From Glutinoglossum americanum (Eukaryota > Ascomycota > Geoglossomycetes > Geoglossales > Geoglossaceae), in contig JAGHQL010000142.1 in NCBI GenBank assembly GCA_020080175.1, forward strand, positions 1 to 64,000: a DNA stretch of 64,000 bases, given 5' to 3'. Below are positions 36,249 to 49,426 of the stretch, one piece after another. Every line of letters starts with the position of its first letter. Positions within the stretch are counted from its first letter, which is position 1. Under the pieces are notes generated by a model. The model saw only the letters and a program-made list of their open reading frames with translations, made no database searches and was not told the origin of the DNA. The position numbers and the translations under genes were made by a program.

Positions 36249-39200
36249 ACACTAGATTCTCTACTTCAATCTCGGTAGAACTAAGCGGTGCGGAAGACCG
36301 CGTAAGACCTGAACCGCAGATCTTATCATGCACCCTCACTTCTGAAGCCAACCGGTATTTCCAGATATCACCGCTCTTCTCATCGCTCCCTCCCTATCCC
36401 ACCAAAATTCCCGCCCTGGACCACGCTATTAGCGTCGCAAAAGCGATAGTCCCCGTCGAAGACTCTTCATCTTAAAAGTGCGTTCTGTTGAAGTCTCCAT
36501 CCTTGCTGTGTTTTTTGGAACGCAGGACCGTTTTGATCTACATAAAATGTCTCATTTTCGCCTGGATTTTATACCCCGTTTATGCCCTACATCATCTGCG
36601 CAGCTCTGAGGTTGCTGGTTCCGGCCTCCTTTTCATTCGTTTGGCACCTTAAGCATTATATATAGGACCATTAAAGTTCGTTAGGGACTCTATAGCCAAT
36701 ACTAAATGTTTGTTCCTCTGACCTGCGTTTAACATATCCCCCACTTTTTCACTCAATATTTTTACTCAAGACCGCTTCTTGAAGCTGCTAGTGTGAGTAG
36801 ATGATTATAAGTGTAGTAGGCCACCGGCATTACTACTAACAAAGGATTCAGTTTCACTCTACGCCCACCAGCGTGTTAGCATTATCAGTTAAAAAACGGA
36901 TCATCTTGGCCGAGCGAGTCTATTCCAATAGCCTTGGGGTCATTCTTATTTCCAAGAAGCCAGTCCAAAATCACCCTACAAATTATCCCAGTCGATCTAT
37001 GTATGGTACCTTCTTAACTTAGGAGGCCTCATCGGTGACCGGTGAGAAATGAGAGGATCTATAGAGGATCCGCGGCGGGCCATTCGCAGGAGTGAGGAAA
37101 CGTTATCTCTAACTCTTATTGACCATTGGAACCGTAGAGCGCGTCCACAATTCAGATTTGCCACTCAGCTCCAGACAAACCGCAGAGAAATTGACGGACT
37201 TGCAAGAGACTATCTAAACGGTGGAGGAGGTATCCCCAACAACTTATCGGCCATTCTAATCGGCGAGTTATATTGGTGAACTTAGCCACGTATATTTCTT
37301 GTCAAGAGGTATGAAAACGGACATTTCTAAGTACGATTCCGACTGGCCTTTGCATTGTTACTTGAAAACCCGGAATTCCTATAACTTGCCCCTTCCGTTC
37401 GTATCGATACACCTCGACCAGCCACCAAGATCCTTATCGGTAATTCCAAATGGAAGAAAGCAAGTTCTCTACCAGACAACACTATCAAGCTATTTCCACC
37501 AGTGAGTTCCCGTGCTCTAAAGCGTTAAGAAAAGCAATATGTATCTACTGCCGCAATCCTCCGTACCTGCGATAGATGCTTGCTAGCTCTCCAGGTTGGT
37601 GAATTCTCGTATCGGGGCCAAACAGCGGGGCCAACTTCAAAATGAGATTAGACAGTTCACTTCTCTCGAAGGAAATAACTATTTAACCCATATGCTTCAC
37701 TATCGCTCAAACTAACAAAATTCGTCATGGTTCTCAAGGTGCTTGAAGCCACTCCTAGCGACAGCGACTCCCATATGCTCAAGGATGAAGGTATCCTACT
37801 TCCCCTAACCTCCTTCTCCTTCAACGCTATACTCGCCACTGCTAACTCCTGAATCTGGAACCGGAAGGTCGCTACTTACGGCCACCACCGCAACGCCTCC
37901 CACCACATTACCCTCCCCAGTAACCTGCTCCGCCAACATGAATGCTGCCGATATCTCCTCAGTCTCCTTGCCGGTGTCGGGTAACCAGATGCCCAGATAA
38001 ACATTCCTCGCACAGCCTGGTTCGAGTCCTTCAATAGGCATCTTCCGAGATAGTTCCTCGAGCTCATCCTCCTTAACGGGATTATCAGGACCGAGCCCCG
38101 ACTCAAACAAACCCGCTCGACTTTCACCCGTCACACCACGAATCGCCCTTGCGCTTGGGCTGATGGTGTCATTAACAGCGTCGAGTTCGGCTGTATTGGG
38201 CAAACGGACGATGAGTGAGGAGGAAGCCGACCATCCGTGAGGCCGCACAGATCGTTAGAGCCGACGTTCGTGACCCTACTGCCAGGAATGGGTTTCATAT
38301 GAGCATTTATGCGGTGCGACAATTCCATCCGACCTATCCACATCAACGCCGACGAGGGTGGTGCCGTCCGGGTTTAAATATTTATTAGCAGTGCTTCCCT
38401 CTTGTATCACGCAGATAAGGCAGAAATGGCCGTGGCCGTGAACCGGTATGCCGCTAGTTGGAATAGGTAGAAGTTTAAAAGTTGGAAATTCGTCGTCCCG
38501 GCTATCCCGGCAGAGCTTGAGTAGCCGACTTGTTTATCATCAGGAGGTAAGAGATGGAGCTGCGTCGCTGGTTTGCTGAGGAAGAAGGCTACGAGCACGG
38601 CACCTGAGTGGCCACTCGGACTATTGTCCTGAACGACGGCGTTCATGTAGCTCGTGTTCGGCTCGAGGGAGGCGGCCCCATTTTCGGTAATATTCACAGT
38701 TGTGGTATCAACGACTGGAAAAGTGGTTGAGAACCGGCTGTTGGGGTTCAGGTGGTCTATTGTGATAGGAAATTTGTTGGACACGAGGTCGGTGTCGCCC
38801 ATTCTGGTGAGATTCCCAAAGGAGCAAGAAACGAGAAGGTACACAGTTAGAGTTATTAGTTGTAAGAGACGTCACAGCTCCGCCGCAGATTTCAGATACT
38901 ATTCCTCGGGAGGAGGTGAAGCCTATAAGGAGGACTTCGAACCGAAATACTTCGTATTTTGCCCCCCTCGCGACATTCTCGATTTCAACTAAAGTTCATT
39001 TCTGCCGCTCTAAACTCAGTTCGTGGCTATCACACATACCCATAGACAGGTCTAGCCAGGGCCGACCCTAGGAGCTGAAATGAAACATGAAGGTAAGACA
39101 GCACCCACGAGGGTGAGGTGGAATCGGCGTGGGGATGTTCAGCATCACCTAGGCTTGTCAGCAGATAGGCAAAATACTTCAGAATTTGCCCCCGCGCCAG

Positions 39201-42200
39201 CATAAGCAGACGGTACAACCACCTCTAGATACACCGACTGCTTGCCTTAACTAAGGAATGAACTTACAGTCTAGAGAAATGGGACACCATACGTGGGCGC
39301 CATTACGAGGTAAGGTGTCCAATGGACGAGCTCGGAATAAACTCAATGAGTTTTATAGCGCTGAGGGATGCCGAAAAATCTCGGAGCCAAAGTGATAACG
39401 CAAAAAAAAGCTCAACGGGCGTCATATTTATCTTCTTATGCTGTAAAACCCGCACGCTGTATGAAGAAGCGTGAGTCGGAGCTGTTGGGGATGTGGGCCG
39501 AAGCGATACGTCGCTGAAGAGGTAGCTGAAATATCCGGAAGGGCCATGTTATGCATACGCCTGGGTTCATGGTATGCAGTCCACCTCATCCCTCTTTACG
39601 ATTAATTAACACCTATTCAATCCTTAGATATCTCCCTACCAATTTAACTTTACATTAATATTACTTGTAATACAGATAATCAGTTTTATATCGGGTATTC
39701 GGTCACCTACCATGGTTTTCGATCTATTTTACCCAATACCGCGAATTTGCATTTTACTATTCGCATACTACGATTTTTTTTCGCTCAGGGTTTCGTTAGT
39801 CTGCCAGAGTAAGGCTGCTCAGTGCCGTAGATTTGATGTAAAATTCTAGCTCTTTTTGGTGTGGTAAAAATAATCATGGTACATGTATGCAGGAAAAAAA
39901 TGCAAATTTGTGGTATTCTGGTAAAAACCATCAAAAATCGTGGTAGACGAGTAGACATCCAATGTTATATCTAATCTATCTAGAAGCCAGCACTCCTTAA
40001 AGGGCACTCGTACTCTACGAAGGGAGTGGTATGTGACTACGTCTTGCGAAGAGAACACGAATCCTACTAAACAAACGTTATACCGCCTTCACGCAAAAGC
40101 ACTGACATAAGTTAACTGTTACTCTCGCTGCGTACATAGCTAGGGCTGATAGGACAACGATTTCTTCAGGCTGGCCGAACACTAGCTGTAAACTCAAATA
40201 GCTCTGCCGCAATTAAGGGAATCATGCAATTCATATCCCTAGACGAGCAAGTTACTCGTATTGCAAGCAAGCCTGCTCGTAGCCTTGATTTTATTTTTGG
40301 AAATACTAAGCCTAAAAAGTGAAAACGGAAGGAAATCTAACGATACCGTGAGCTTTGGAAAAAATTACATGAATATTAAACGTTTGGATTAAATTTAATC
40401 AATATTACCGCTCAGTACTTCGTATATATGGTAGCTTATACTTAGGAGCAGCAGAGCTATCGAGCTAGCTGACCGCGCGCAGAGTATTCCAGGTAGATAA
40501 ACACTGTTGGGATAGACGCATTGGAATGCTGCCACGAAAGTAATGCTTGGTATGCCGCATCCGCTTAGCTGAAAGCATGCAGATCTTATACTTGCGCAGA
40601 AGCATATTGTTTTCATACTTCTATTACTACATTTGTTTTGCTTACCTTGTTGTTTTCTTCCAATTCAAGCATAAAAAGCTCCGAAATCTCCCTCTAATGT
40701 AATGTTTCATTAAGTCAATTAATACTATGCTTTCTACCATACAAGAATTCGAACCGCTTTGACTCTGAAAAACACTATCACCGTACTACCGTACTACGGC
40801 GTTGCCTCGTTAAACGCAACAACAGCGGGACCTCACAAGCATTCAAAGTATGCGGAACTTTCGAAATACAATTTTGAAATCACACTCGAGCAGGGCTCAA
40901 TTCCGCAATTCCCTTATAAGCAATGCCCCCCTAGTGGTCGGGTTCTAGCATGGTTAAACACTAATTCTACAGTAATAAAAGGTCAACTAAAAATAAGGCC
41001 ACCCGCCATGGATCGTGGATATCCGTAATTATTCACTAAATACACGGAATCCGCATGATTATTTCAAAAACTGGCGCCCTGGTAACTTCCCCGAAAGGGG
41101 GGTGCTCTGGTGCAGCTGAGTTTTATGTTTTGAAGCTCAAATAGGAAGTGGGGGCGGTTGCTTGGATTGGGCGAGGGCAATTCTTGAGCCAAACGCGATA
41201 ACGACTAAGGGGTAGCATAAAGAAACTAACAGTTGCTCGTCGCAAATATGTTGTGATCCTTCGGGCCGGCGGGAGCAACGTACGAACCGCCGGGTCGAAA
41301 TCCCAACAAGTTCCATTTCGGTCCCAAAGCCCAGCTACTTCGTAGGGGACGTGGGTATTTCGCTGAGACACCTCTGTGGCTGGAACGCACTGTATAAAAA
41401 AAACGTTGTAGTATCGACTTCGCTGCCTAGGATTGGTGGCGCGGTTGATGGAGCTCTCCGGCGCGGCGATGCTCCACTGTCTTGATTTGGAAGCCTCCAG
41501 CAGGACTTGGCTAAAGCTGGGCAGTATTCCTGTTGTCCACACCATCGGTCGATGTATTCGTTTTGCCTGCTCGCGCCATCATTACGACAAGAAACGAGGA
41601 AACTTAAACGTCAATTTTGACGCTGAACAGCTAATTGCTAGCTTGGCGACGGCGATGCCCCATATGTTGGCTGTCGCAACATGATAGCCCTGGATGTATA
41701 TGTAGGCCTATGTATACACGCTTTCATGTAACCTCTCCTTGTTAGAAGTTAGCGCGTTCATTAGTGGGCGACAACGTCACCTCCCTGCCCCTTTTCCCGG
41801 AACCGTGTGACCACCAACGACATAAAAACTGCGCCACCTTTACACAGAAGGTGTGTTGACATAAATTAGCTGGCCTTTCTTTTTTCGCTTTTTTTTTTGG
41901 TCGCCGTATATAGCTAGGGGTGATATGGCCGTGATTTGTGTTCAAGCCGCTGGTCGCCGATTATTGGCAGTTAGTCATTACCTGGGTTCTTTGTTTACCG
42001 CCTTTGTTTACCTTGGCCTCCAGGGCAGTCATACACTCGGTCTATCGGTAGAATGCTCCGACACCCTCATTGGTGGAGCAATCGCCGATCCAGCTAGTTC
42101 TCAATTGATGCTTGATATCATATCCCAGCTACAGCTATTTTTTTGGCGGGCCGGGACACCCTAGTGCGCAGTGGCCTACTTCGGGGCTGACAAGGAACAA

Positions 42201-42431
42201 ATGATGTGCAAAATTAAAATCTATTAAGTTTATATACACTGTGATAAAATAGGCTGGTTTTTGGATAGTCCTACTCGCCGTGCCTGTACACTCACGAGAA
42301 AGGGGAATTGAAGGGGGAGGAATAAAATGTCCGATCGCTCCTGACATGAAGGCGTGAAGGAATGACCGGCTTGGATACTAGTGGGGCGATTGAAGCAGCA
42401 CCCTGTCAGATAATGTAGCCGCTTCTAGCGC
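36249..42431. other. Gene-poor, partly AT-rich block left of the GAG cluster
   Basis: About 6 kb with no confident gene. Minus-strand frames at 37805-38248 and 38407-38844 (the latter with NITENGAASLEPNTSYMNAV and GAVLVAFFLSKPA) may be remnants of a secreted or surface protein, but I do not recognise a family. From about 39600 to 40750 the DNA is strongly AT-rich. The block separates accessory genes on the left from the polysaccharide cluster on the right. Confidence 0.45.
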
Positions 42432-44998
42432 TCACCACGGTATGGCTGTGCCAAAGGTGAACGAAACTGGTGATCCTGTCATGTTCACCCAGATGGTCGT
42501 GGGGTCGTTGCCTAACTGTTCTGTCATGAACCCGTGTGTGTCAGTCACATTGGTACCCACAGTTATGGGAATCTGGGCACCGCATGTGTTGCCAGTCGTG
42601 GAAACCACAAGACCGGTGATTGTCTTCGCCGTGGTGTCGATTTGATATTGCACATTAGGCAAACAGCCATCACGTGCCATACGTTGCGCGAATGCGGCCG
42701 CAATCTGAGCGATCCATTAGTCAATCGGATTCTTTATCGAGCGAGGAGTAATGGAGATGCAAGGGGAAAACGAACATCGTCTTGCTTGAGGGACTTAATT
42801 GGCCACTTCACTAATCGTACCATCTCTTGCACAACTGTCTCAACCCACATCTGCAGCAGGGAATATTTGGCTGACACCCCGTTGATGGTCGTGTTTGGAA
42901 CATCCGTCTGCCGCATATTTGCTTGGTGGAACATGTACGGGTCTTGGAGGCACAATCGAAGGTATGGTTAGAATGTTTCTGCGTTCATTAAGGTAGAGTT
43001 TCAACAACCCAGGAAAGACTAACCGTGGTAAAGGTTAAATAAATTACGCGTGGTAGTCGCTTTCTCGAGCGTAAGGAGATCGTTGATAGTGCCTGATCCC
43101 GCAGCTGTGGCGATCCATTCTGCGACCGTGCATGCTGGCAAATCGCTATACAGCAAGACGGTGTTAATAAATTTAACTAGTTGGTTCTAAAACGGGCCGA
43201 TTGCGAAACGGGGGTGATATGGAAATGCAACGTACCAATTATAGTAGATGTTCGTCGGCCATCTTGGAGTGATTTGGGTTCCCGCGAATCCGTTGCCCTC
43301 GACCGTCGTGATGAGGGGCCAGTGGTCATTTTGCTGTCATACCAGTAGATACCACTTAGTTTGATGTGTTTGCGGTTATGCGAATGGATGCCTTGGCATA
43401 ATAAAGCATCGAAGAGTACAAGGCAAACAAACATACCTGGTTTCGCAGCAGAGGACGCGAGTTATCACCAATGACGTTGTGGATACCCCTGTCGCTCCAT
43501 GCCTGCAGGCAATCGCCATTATGCAGGCCCGTGATTGCTGGAGGGATGAGGCCCGCACCACTAAACCTTGTCGCCGATGAAAGGCCGACCTGTGCTAGCC
43601 ATGCCTGGTTGAATGCTATCTCCTTGAGGCAGTCGCTGTACGTCGCATTGTTAACTTCCAGATGAGTGAATGTGTGTGATACATGCGCGAAAGCGTTCCG
43701 ATTCGCGGCGGTGGCCCACCACCTCTCCAGCGGGTCCAAATTCACGCAGGCTGGGGCCCAGCCGTATGCCGTCGGAGTCGCAGGCCACACATCAGTTCCT
43801 GATCCTAGCGGTTTCTGGAACTCCAAGGGGGTGTCTATCTGCGCGCTGTACTCGATTGGGTCAGCGCACCTGTTGCGTGGATCACTTTCAGATGCCGCCT
43901 CGATGTTCCCATTCCCGTTGTGGCCGACTTCAATAAAGTAACTGCTTCCGGGATTCATCTTGGCGTTAAGGGTGGGCATCCAGTTCTTATGGGCTGTGAG
44001 GTCATTGGCGCGAATACGGAAGGTGGTGTTGGTGGGGCTATAGATGTCGGATTCTAAGAACATGTCGTCGACTGAGAGACACGTACAATATACGTCAGCA
44101 TGGCTGAAGCTAAGCAAGTAATACCAGGAAGCGAAAACCATACCTTGGGTGTTCAGATAGACCCTACGGTAACCCGTATACATGCCTCTCAGACCCCAAT
44201 GAACCCAAATGTGATTCAGGTATGTGCTCGTCTGACTCCACGTGGCGAAGCCGAGGAAGAACGCCATCTGCTGGTGTCCATCCTTGTTGCTGATGACACC
44301 AGCAACGGATGTCGCGGTGAAGGCCGAGTTTGGACTGAACTGGAGGAACTGCGTAGCGATGCTAGCATTTGTGATAGTAGCAGGATAGTGCCAGATGCCT
44401 TGAGTGCTCAAAGTTGCACCTCTGCATACCCATGTGTTTAGCGGATTGTCCTTCGATATCTAGAAAATTGCGCGGAGGCTAGATGAGGCTAGGCTTACAC
44501 TTTTAGACCTGCGGTCGTGAACCCAGTATCATCCGATACCGCAACCAACTGCTCCTCCGAAGCGCAGCATCCACCCAGTGCTGCTGCCCCAAAATCCGCC
44601 GTAGGAAACACATCCAACTGGACCATGCGCACCCCCCACGCTACCTGGTAAGCATAAAGGTCGCTCCACTGGCTAGCGTTCAATGCACTTAGCCAGCCGC
44701 TAGCACCGTAGTCATACGACACTTGTCCCAGGACGACAATAAGTCCAAAGTTACCCTGAGTGGTGGAGTTGAGGGCGGGGAGGGGGGCTCCAGCTTGGGG
44801 GACTGTCAAAACAGTGTAAGGGATCCCGTATCCGTTTAAAGTGATCGTCGCTATGCTGGCGGCGGGTGTGTCCCTGGCGATAACCAGGACAGTTGACAGG
44901 ACAGATTGGCAGTTCGTCAGAGTCGTGAAACATAGAACAAGAGTACATAATATCAAACTAAGCAGCGAGTTCGGTGGCCCCGGCTGCGATGTTGCCAT
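42432..44998 (-). CDS. agd3: Agd3-like galactosaminogalactan deacetylase (CE18), 690 aa
   Basis: Seven minus-strand exons: 44499-44998, 44144-44421, 43437-44071, 43236-43333, 43024-43145, 42776-42942 and 42432-42704. All junctions keep frame and give 691 codons. Key joins are AGLKV|GATLSTQGIWHYPA, VYLNTQ|VDDMFLESDIY, YYNC|DLPACTVAEW, NLYH|DPYMFHQANMR and KQDD|IAAAFAQRMARDGC. It begins with a signal peptide (LLSLILCTLVLCFTTLTNC). Catalytic landmarks of the family are the metal-binding Asp region VDDMFL and the histidine motif SHTFTHLEV; all are present. In Aspergillus fumigatus, Agd3 removes N-acetyl groups from GalNAc residues of secreted GAG, making it cationic and adhesive. The part before the deacetylase core likely corresponds to its carbohydrate-binding domain (CBM87). 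It is divergent from the sph3-like gene on the right. The gene looks intact. Confidence 0.9.
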
Positions 44999-45084
44999 GG
45001 CCGTTGCTTGCTTTCAAACTTGAGGATTAAAAGGCCAAGTCTGCCCAAATGAATTAACAAGGTAGGACAGTAAACGCAAGCACC

Positions 45085-45093
45085 GTATATAAC
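45085..45093 (-). promoter_or_regulatory. TATA-like element of the agd3-like gene
   Basis: Read on the minus strand it is gttatatac, about 90 bp upstream of the ATG. The sph3-like gene has a TATA-like box at the same distance. Confidence 0.45.
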
Positions 45094-45137
45094 GAGTGAA
45101 CGTGCAAGCAGTGTACTAACGAGTGTAACGTGCAAAC
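45091..45137. repeat. Direct repeat upstream of agd3
   Basis: Two copies of taacgagtg(t)aacgtgcaa, starting near 45091 and 45118, sit just upstream of the TATA-like element. They could be paired regulator-binding sites; this is an inference from position only. Confidence 0.5.
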
Positions 45138-46794
45138 GCACAAGTGATTAAAGAGTGACGAGAGAAACGACAAAGGATGAAAGTCTCTTGCTTCAAGTTG
45201 GAAGCTACTCTGGCCGGGAAACCGATCATATAAGAAGAAGCGATTGCCTCTTTCGGCCGAAGATCTCGGGGAAACAATTCCTGCTATTCGTGGCGGGCTC
45301 GCCGCGCTCAGCAGGCGCCCAGAGGACGCCCAAAGGAGAGCCCAAAGGAGAGCCCAGCGTCTCGAGCCTGCCACCAAGAAAAATGCACTATTGTACCTGC
45401 ACATACAGAGAGAGCATCGTCCGATGTTCATGCCGCGCACAGAAAGGGCACTTTCTGCCGAGCGGCAACGAAACTGAACCCCTGGCCCCTGCACCAACAT
45501 TGGAGAAGCAAATCTAGCTCGATCGCCTATAATAGACGTTTTTGGATGATGGGGTAGGTTTTTTCCCCGGAGCCAAGGGACGGGCTGTAACGATCGACGG
45601 CGAGCTCCGTATTTCTCCTTAGTGAAAGTCAATAAGGGAGATAGCCTTTGCCTTGGCGTCTCATTGAACTGACGTGGCGATTTTGCTACTTGGTGGCGCC
45701 GTCCCACGCGGGACCGATTCCAGTTACATATTAAAATTATCTGCCAATTCGACGCTTGGCGGAACGTCGCTGGTTTGAGGCGCCCTTCCCGTCCTGCGCC
45801 TCGCCTCCTGTCAAGGGCATCCTGACCGATCCGCTAGAATAGGTTTCGGGCATTGAAGCCGGTCCTAGCGCGAATCCACAAAGTAAGAGATTCACGCGAC
45901 AAACATTGTAAATTGGTGGCGCTTCTAGCGGCCGGTTGCACATCCGTCCTTGTGCGCGAGGAACATTCCTTCATTGATGCCGTGTATAGTCGGGCTCGAC
46001 GAGCGCATAACCGAGTATTACCTGCCGTTATGGCTTGCGATATCAACTGGTTCACATTGTCTGGCAGAACAGGGTGCAGTATGTGGGTTGGGATGCGATA
46101 AGTTTGAGAGGGTTCCCCAAACACCACCTCGGGATCGGACAACACCGAGAAAAATAATATCGAAAACAAGAGGGAGCAGGATCTTTTTATTGAGGAGAAT
46201 GAGCTTAGAAATGCAATATCTTCTCGGCGCATTTCTAATATCTAATAATACTCACCTCCTATCTCCTTTATAACCCGGACCAATTCTCAGTCTCTTAGCC
46301 GACGATATCCAACACAGGCTGCGATCTCGGTGAAGTATTGGCTTGGTGTCTCACCGAGGAGAACTTCGCACACGGCACGTAGCCTGCGTGTATGCCTTGA
46401 CGGGCGCACCTAATTTCAATCATACATATGGCTGGCATCAAAATATGGTCCGCATCGCCGACCTTGAATTGACTAACTTGTGACCGCAATTTCAAATCAC
46501 ACATGGTTACAGTGCACACTCAGCGGCCGGCCTTCGTTGATGTGTTGCTGTTAAACAGGTACTAGAAACTGTTGAATTTTTATGAAAAGTCTTGAACTAA
46601 TTCCCCCTCTACGCCCAATTGACGACCTACCCGATACAGAGGTTTGAATTTGTGGATACCCCGTGTAAGTGTGCCGGATGGCAAGATAGAAAAGACGACT
46701 TTTGGTCCGTAAAGTGTCCGCTGGGAATGTTGGCTCGCATTCTGTAGTTCCACCTTTGAACCCACATCACATGGTTAGGTGTGTGCGCCAGCCT

Positions 46795-46803
46795 ACATAT
46801 AAG
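46795..46803 (+). promoter_or_regulatory. TATA-like element of the first sph3-like gene
   Basis: acatataag about 90 bp upstream of the ATG at 46890, in the orientation of the gene. Confidence 0.5.
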
Positions 46804-46889
46804 TACCATCCATAGCCTGATGTTGCCAAGCCTTTCGCACCCCTTCCCTTGGATCGCGGAAACGATCGCTTCCTCCAACAACTCAAATA

Positions 46890-47979
46890 ATGGAGGCTAT
46901 CAAATCTGTACGGCATAGAACTAGAAGGTTCAAACTCTTTTCAATTGCCGCAGTTCTTGCCTTCACCATTCTCGCCGCCGCCATTCCACTGGCTGTTGTC
47001 TTTACCAAACGGAACCATCAGACAACTCCGAAACCAACCGTCCTTGTGCCATTATACGTTTACCCGGCCCCCGGCGCATGGGATCCATTACATCAGGTGT
47101 AAGACCCGTTCCCCACGAGAATTTCCTTCACTACGGATGAGCTCACTATCTCAGGGTCACCGCCAACCCCGGTTTGGGTTTTACCGTAGTACTAAATCCA
47201 GCTAATGGCCCGGGACCATCTCAATATCCGGGCAGCGATTACGCCGCGGAGGTCCAAAAGTTGAATGCACACTCGAATGTGCGTATGATGGGGTACGTCC
47301 CCACAGGTTACGCGACTAGAAATATCACATCTGTCCTCCTAGATGTGTCGACATATTCTGGCTGGGCTACGGATCCTACTACTACTGGTCTCGCCGTGCA
47401 CGGGATATTCTTCGATGAGACACCTAACCAGTATTCAACAGAGGCCGCTGAGTATTTGGAAACTATCAACCGAGCTGTCAAAAATTCATCGGGCCTGCTC
47501 TCAGACAGAATGGTGAGAGGACAGAACGCCATCGCCCGGATGACTTTCTGATTATCCCTGATGCACCTTCACTTTTCTTTCCTAATCGATCCTAGACGAG
47601 CGCGTTCTTCTTATCCGTTTTCTAACCTGCTGGCATCATTGCCTAGACAATTCACAACCCAGGTTCGATCCCAGACGCGCGCTTGGCCGACCCTGGTCCC
47701 GACGTGACTGTCGTGTTTGAGGAAACCTATCAGACATACCAACTGGCGCCGTCGTCCAAGACGCTCCAAGACAAATTGGCATCGCTTCCATATGGCCGAT
47801 CGCGGTACTGCTATCTGATGCACTCGGTACCTAAGAGTATGGGTGGAGCCGACCTGAGGCGACTGGTTGACGGATTGAGCAAATATGCAGGGTACCTGTT
47901 TCTCACAGATCTGAGCGATAATTACTATGCCAGCTTCGGGTCAAAGTGGTTAGATTTCATTGACGCCATGTTGGTATAG
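46890..47979 (+). CDS. sph3: Sph3-like GH135 glycoside hydrolase (spherulin-4 type), 299 aa
   Basis: Exons 46890-47098, 47155-47512 and 47647-47979 join to 300 codons including the stop. Intron 1 (56 bp, phase 2) gives PLHQV|VTANPGLGF and intron 2 (134 bp, phase 0) gives SDRM|TIHNPGSIPD. The N-terminus is a short basic tail (RHRTRRFK) plus one hydrophobic anchor (LFSIAAVLAFTILAAAIPLAVVF), so it is a type II membrane protein with the enzyme outside. The fold starts at VLVPLYVYPAPGAWDPL. Conserved acidic residues of the family are present in GIFFDETPN and VVFEETYQTY. In A. fumigatus, Sph3 cuts the N-acetylgalactosamine-rich parts of galactosaminogalactan and is needed for its production. It sits divergent to the deacetylase gene. 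Complete and apparently functional. Confidence 0.9.
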
Positions 47980-49426
47980 CGCTTTGGCAGTATCTGTGGA
48001 GATGGAGCGTCCGTTACATGTAAGGTAGAATGTAAGATACTACATAGCCACACGCTGAATGTTTCCAGCCGCGCCGCTACAAGATCCTACAAGTTTTTGT
48101 GCGCTTACTATTAACCACCCACAAAGCGGCAGCGCATCTATGGTCAGTACGTATTACCCATATACATACATCCCGTAGCTAGATTTACTCGAAAGATTCC
48201 CCACCTGAACCAGCACCGGAAAGACTTGGAGCTTGTTTTCTGGCTCGGTAGAGGCCGCTTTTAGTCGAAAAAAAATCCAAGCGAGCGGGATGTTCCTCAT
48301 GCAAATACGAGCCACGCTCAATGGGGTTGAACCGAGGCTCCAAGCTGATTTCCCGCAATAACGACTTTGTTGACCCCGAATCCGACTTCAGGTAGGTGGG
48401 CCGCAATTCCAAATTGTCCTGCCACCTAATTATCCAGTACTCCACATCAATGAGATCAATAGTCTAAAAATGTAATATCAATAAACAGAAAATGTCTCAC
48501 CTAGGGTATCGGTGTGCTCCGTTCATAGGGATTCGAGTCTTACCGCTAATCGGGGATGCTTAACCTGCCTCCTAGCAACGAACAAAGGGATTGATTAATT
48601 TTAAATACGGAGGTCGCCGTTAAAACCCTGGAACCCCTCAACTAGGCTTCACTTGGTCGTCAGGTCAATAAATTCTAGTTAGCGCTTTTGCGGCCTATGG
48701 CCTACGCAATATTCGTTCCCGCTTTCCGAATAAGTTTAATCTCCGGGATGCGTTAAGCTTGAGCTTATGTCTGCCTAAGGTCCTTCCAAGCTGCAGCCAT
48801 GGACCACTATACTTTGGCATTTCCGGGGGCTTTTAGGTGCATCATTTTTGGTTGTGATCTACCCGTTGGGAGCTTTAATTCCCCGTGGCGACTACCAAGG
48901 CCAGAGGAAATTGCCGGGTATACCGAATCTAGAATTCGATAGACCGTAAATGCCTAGCCGTACAAAGTAAATGTCGTGCATGCAAAGATGCTCTATCCTC
49001 CCGAGCGAGGTGTGCACGAGTAGTTTTCCATCTTTAGAAAAATTCAGTACAGGCTTTCTCGAGCCGTTCCAGATGGAGGGTTTTAAAATTTAAATTATAA
49101 ATACGATTAGATAGTTAAGGATGTTTGGTCAGCTAAGTAGTGTCCTCCCCCTTTGTTCAGTCTCTATATTTAGTGGAATGGTTGATTTGTAAATGAGGGG
49201 AAGAAAGGACAAGATGGTGATGATAAGACTAAAATGGTAGCCTTCAAAAGTGGATACCCGAACCTAAATGGTATGATTAAACAATAGGGTTATTTTAATG
49301 GGTGAACATGAACCTCCCGATTATGCGCTCAGTCCCGCGAAAATAAATGTTCCTTTAGAACTTCTAACTTCTGTACAATTTGTCATCAATTTTCCAGTCC
49401 CAAGACACCGAGGTACTCCCCACGAA
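47980..49426. other. Spacer between convergent cluster genes
   Basis: About 1.45 kb between the first sph3-like gene and the 3' end of the epimerase gene. Several AT-rich patches; no gene seen. It could once have held another gene, but nothing recognisable remains. Confidence 0.4.

Larger units (their letters stand above)
44999..46889. promoter_or_regulatory. Divergent intergenic region between agd3 and sph3 copies
   Basis: 1.9 kb separating two genes that read away from each other. It holds a direct repeat, TATA-like boxes for both genes and a 12-bp tandem repeat (gcccaaaggaga, near 45328-45352). A 217-codon minus frame at 45054-45707 has no family features and overlaps the presumed agd3 leader, so it was not called. 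Confidence 0.45.

Noticed and set aside
37805-38844. Two minus-strand frames as a secreted protein gene
   Set aside because: Possible N-glycosylation sites and a coding-like look, but no signal peptide, no recognisable fold and no splice model that joins them, so they are only noted in the gene-poor block.
45054-45707. 217-codon minus-strand open frame upstream of agd3
   Set aside because: No family motif, low-complexity Leu/Ser/His content, and it overlaps the TATA-like box and repeats of the agd3 promoter.
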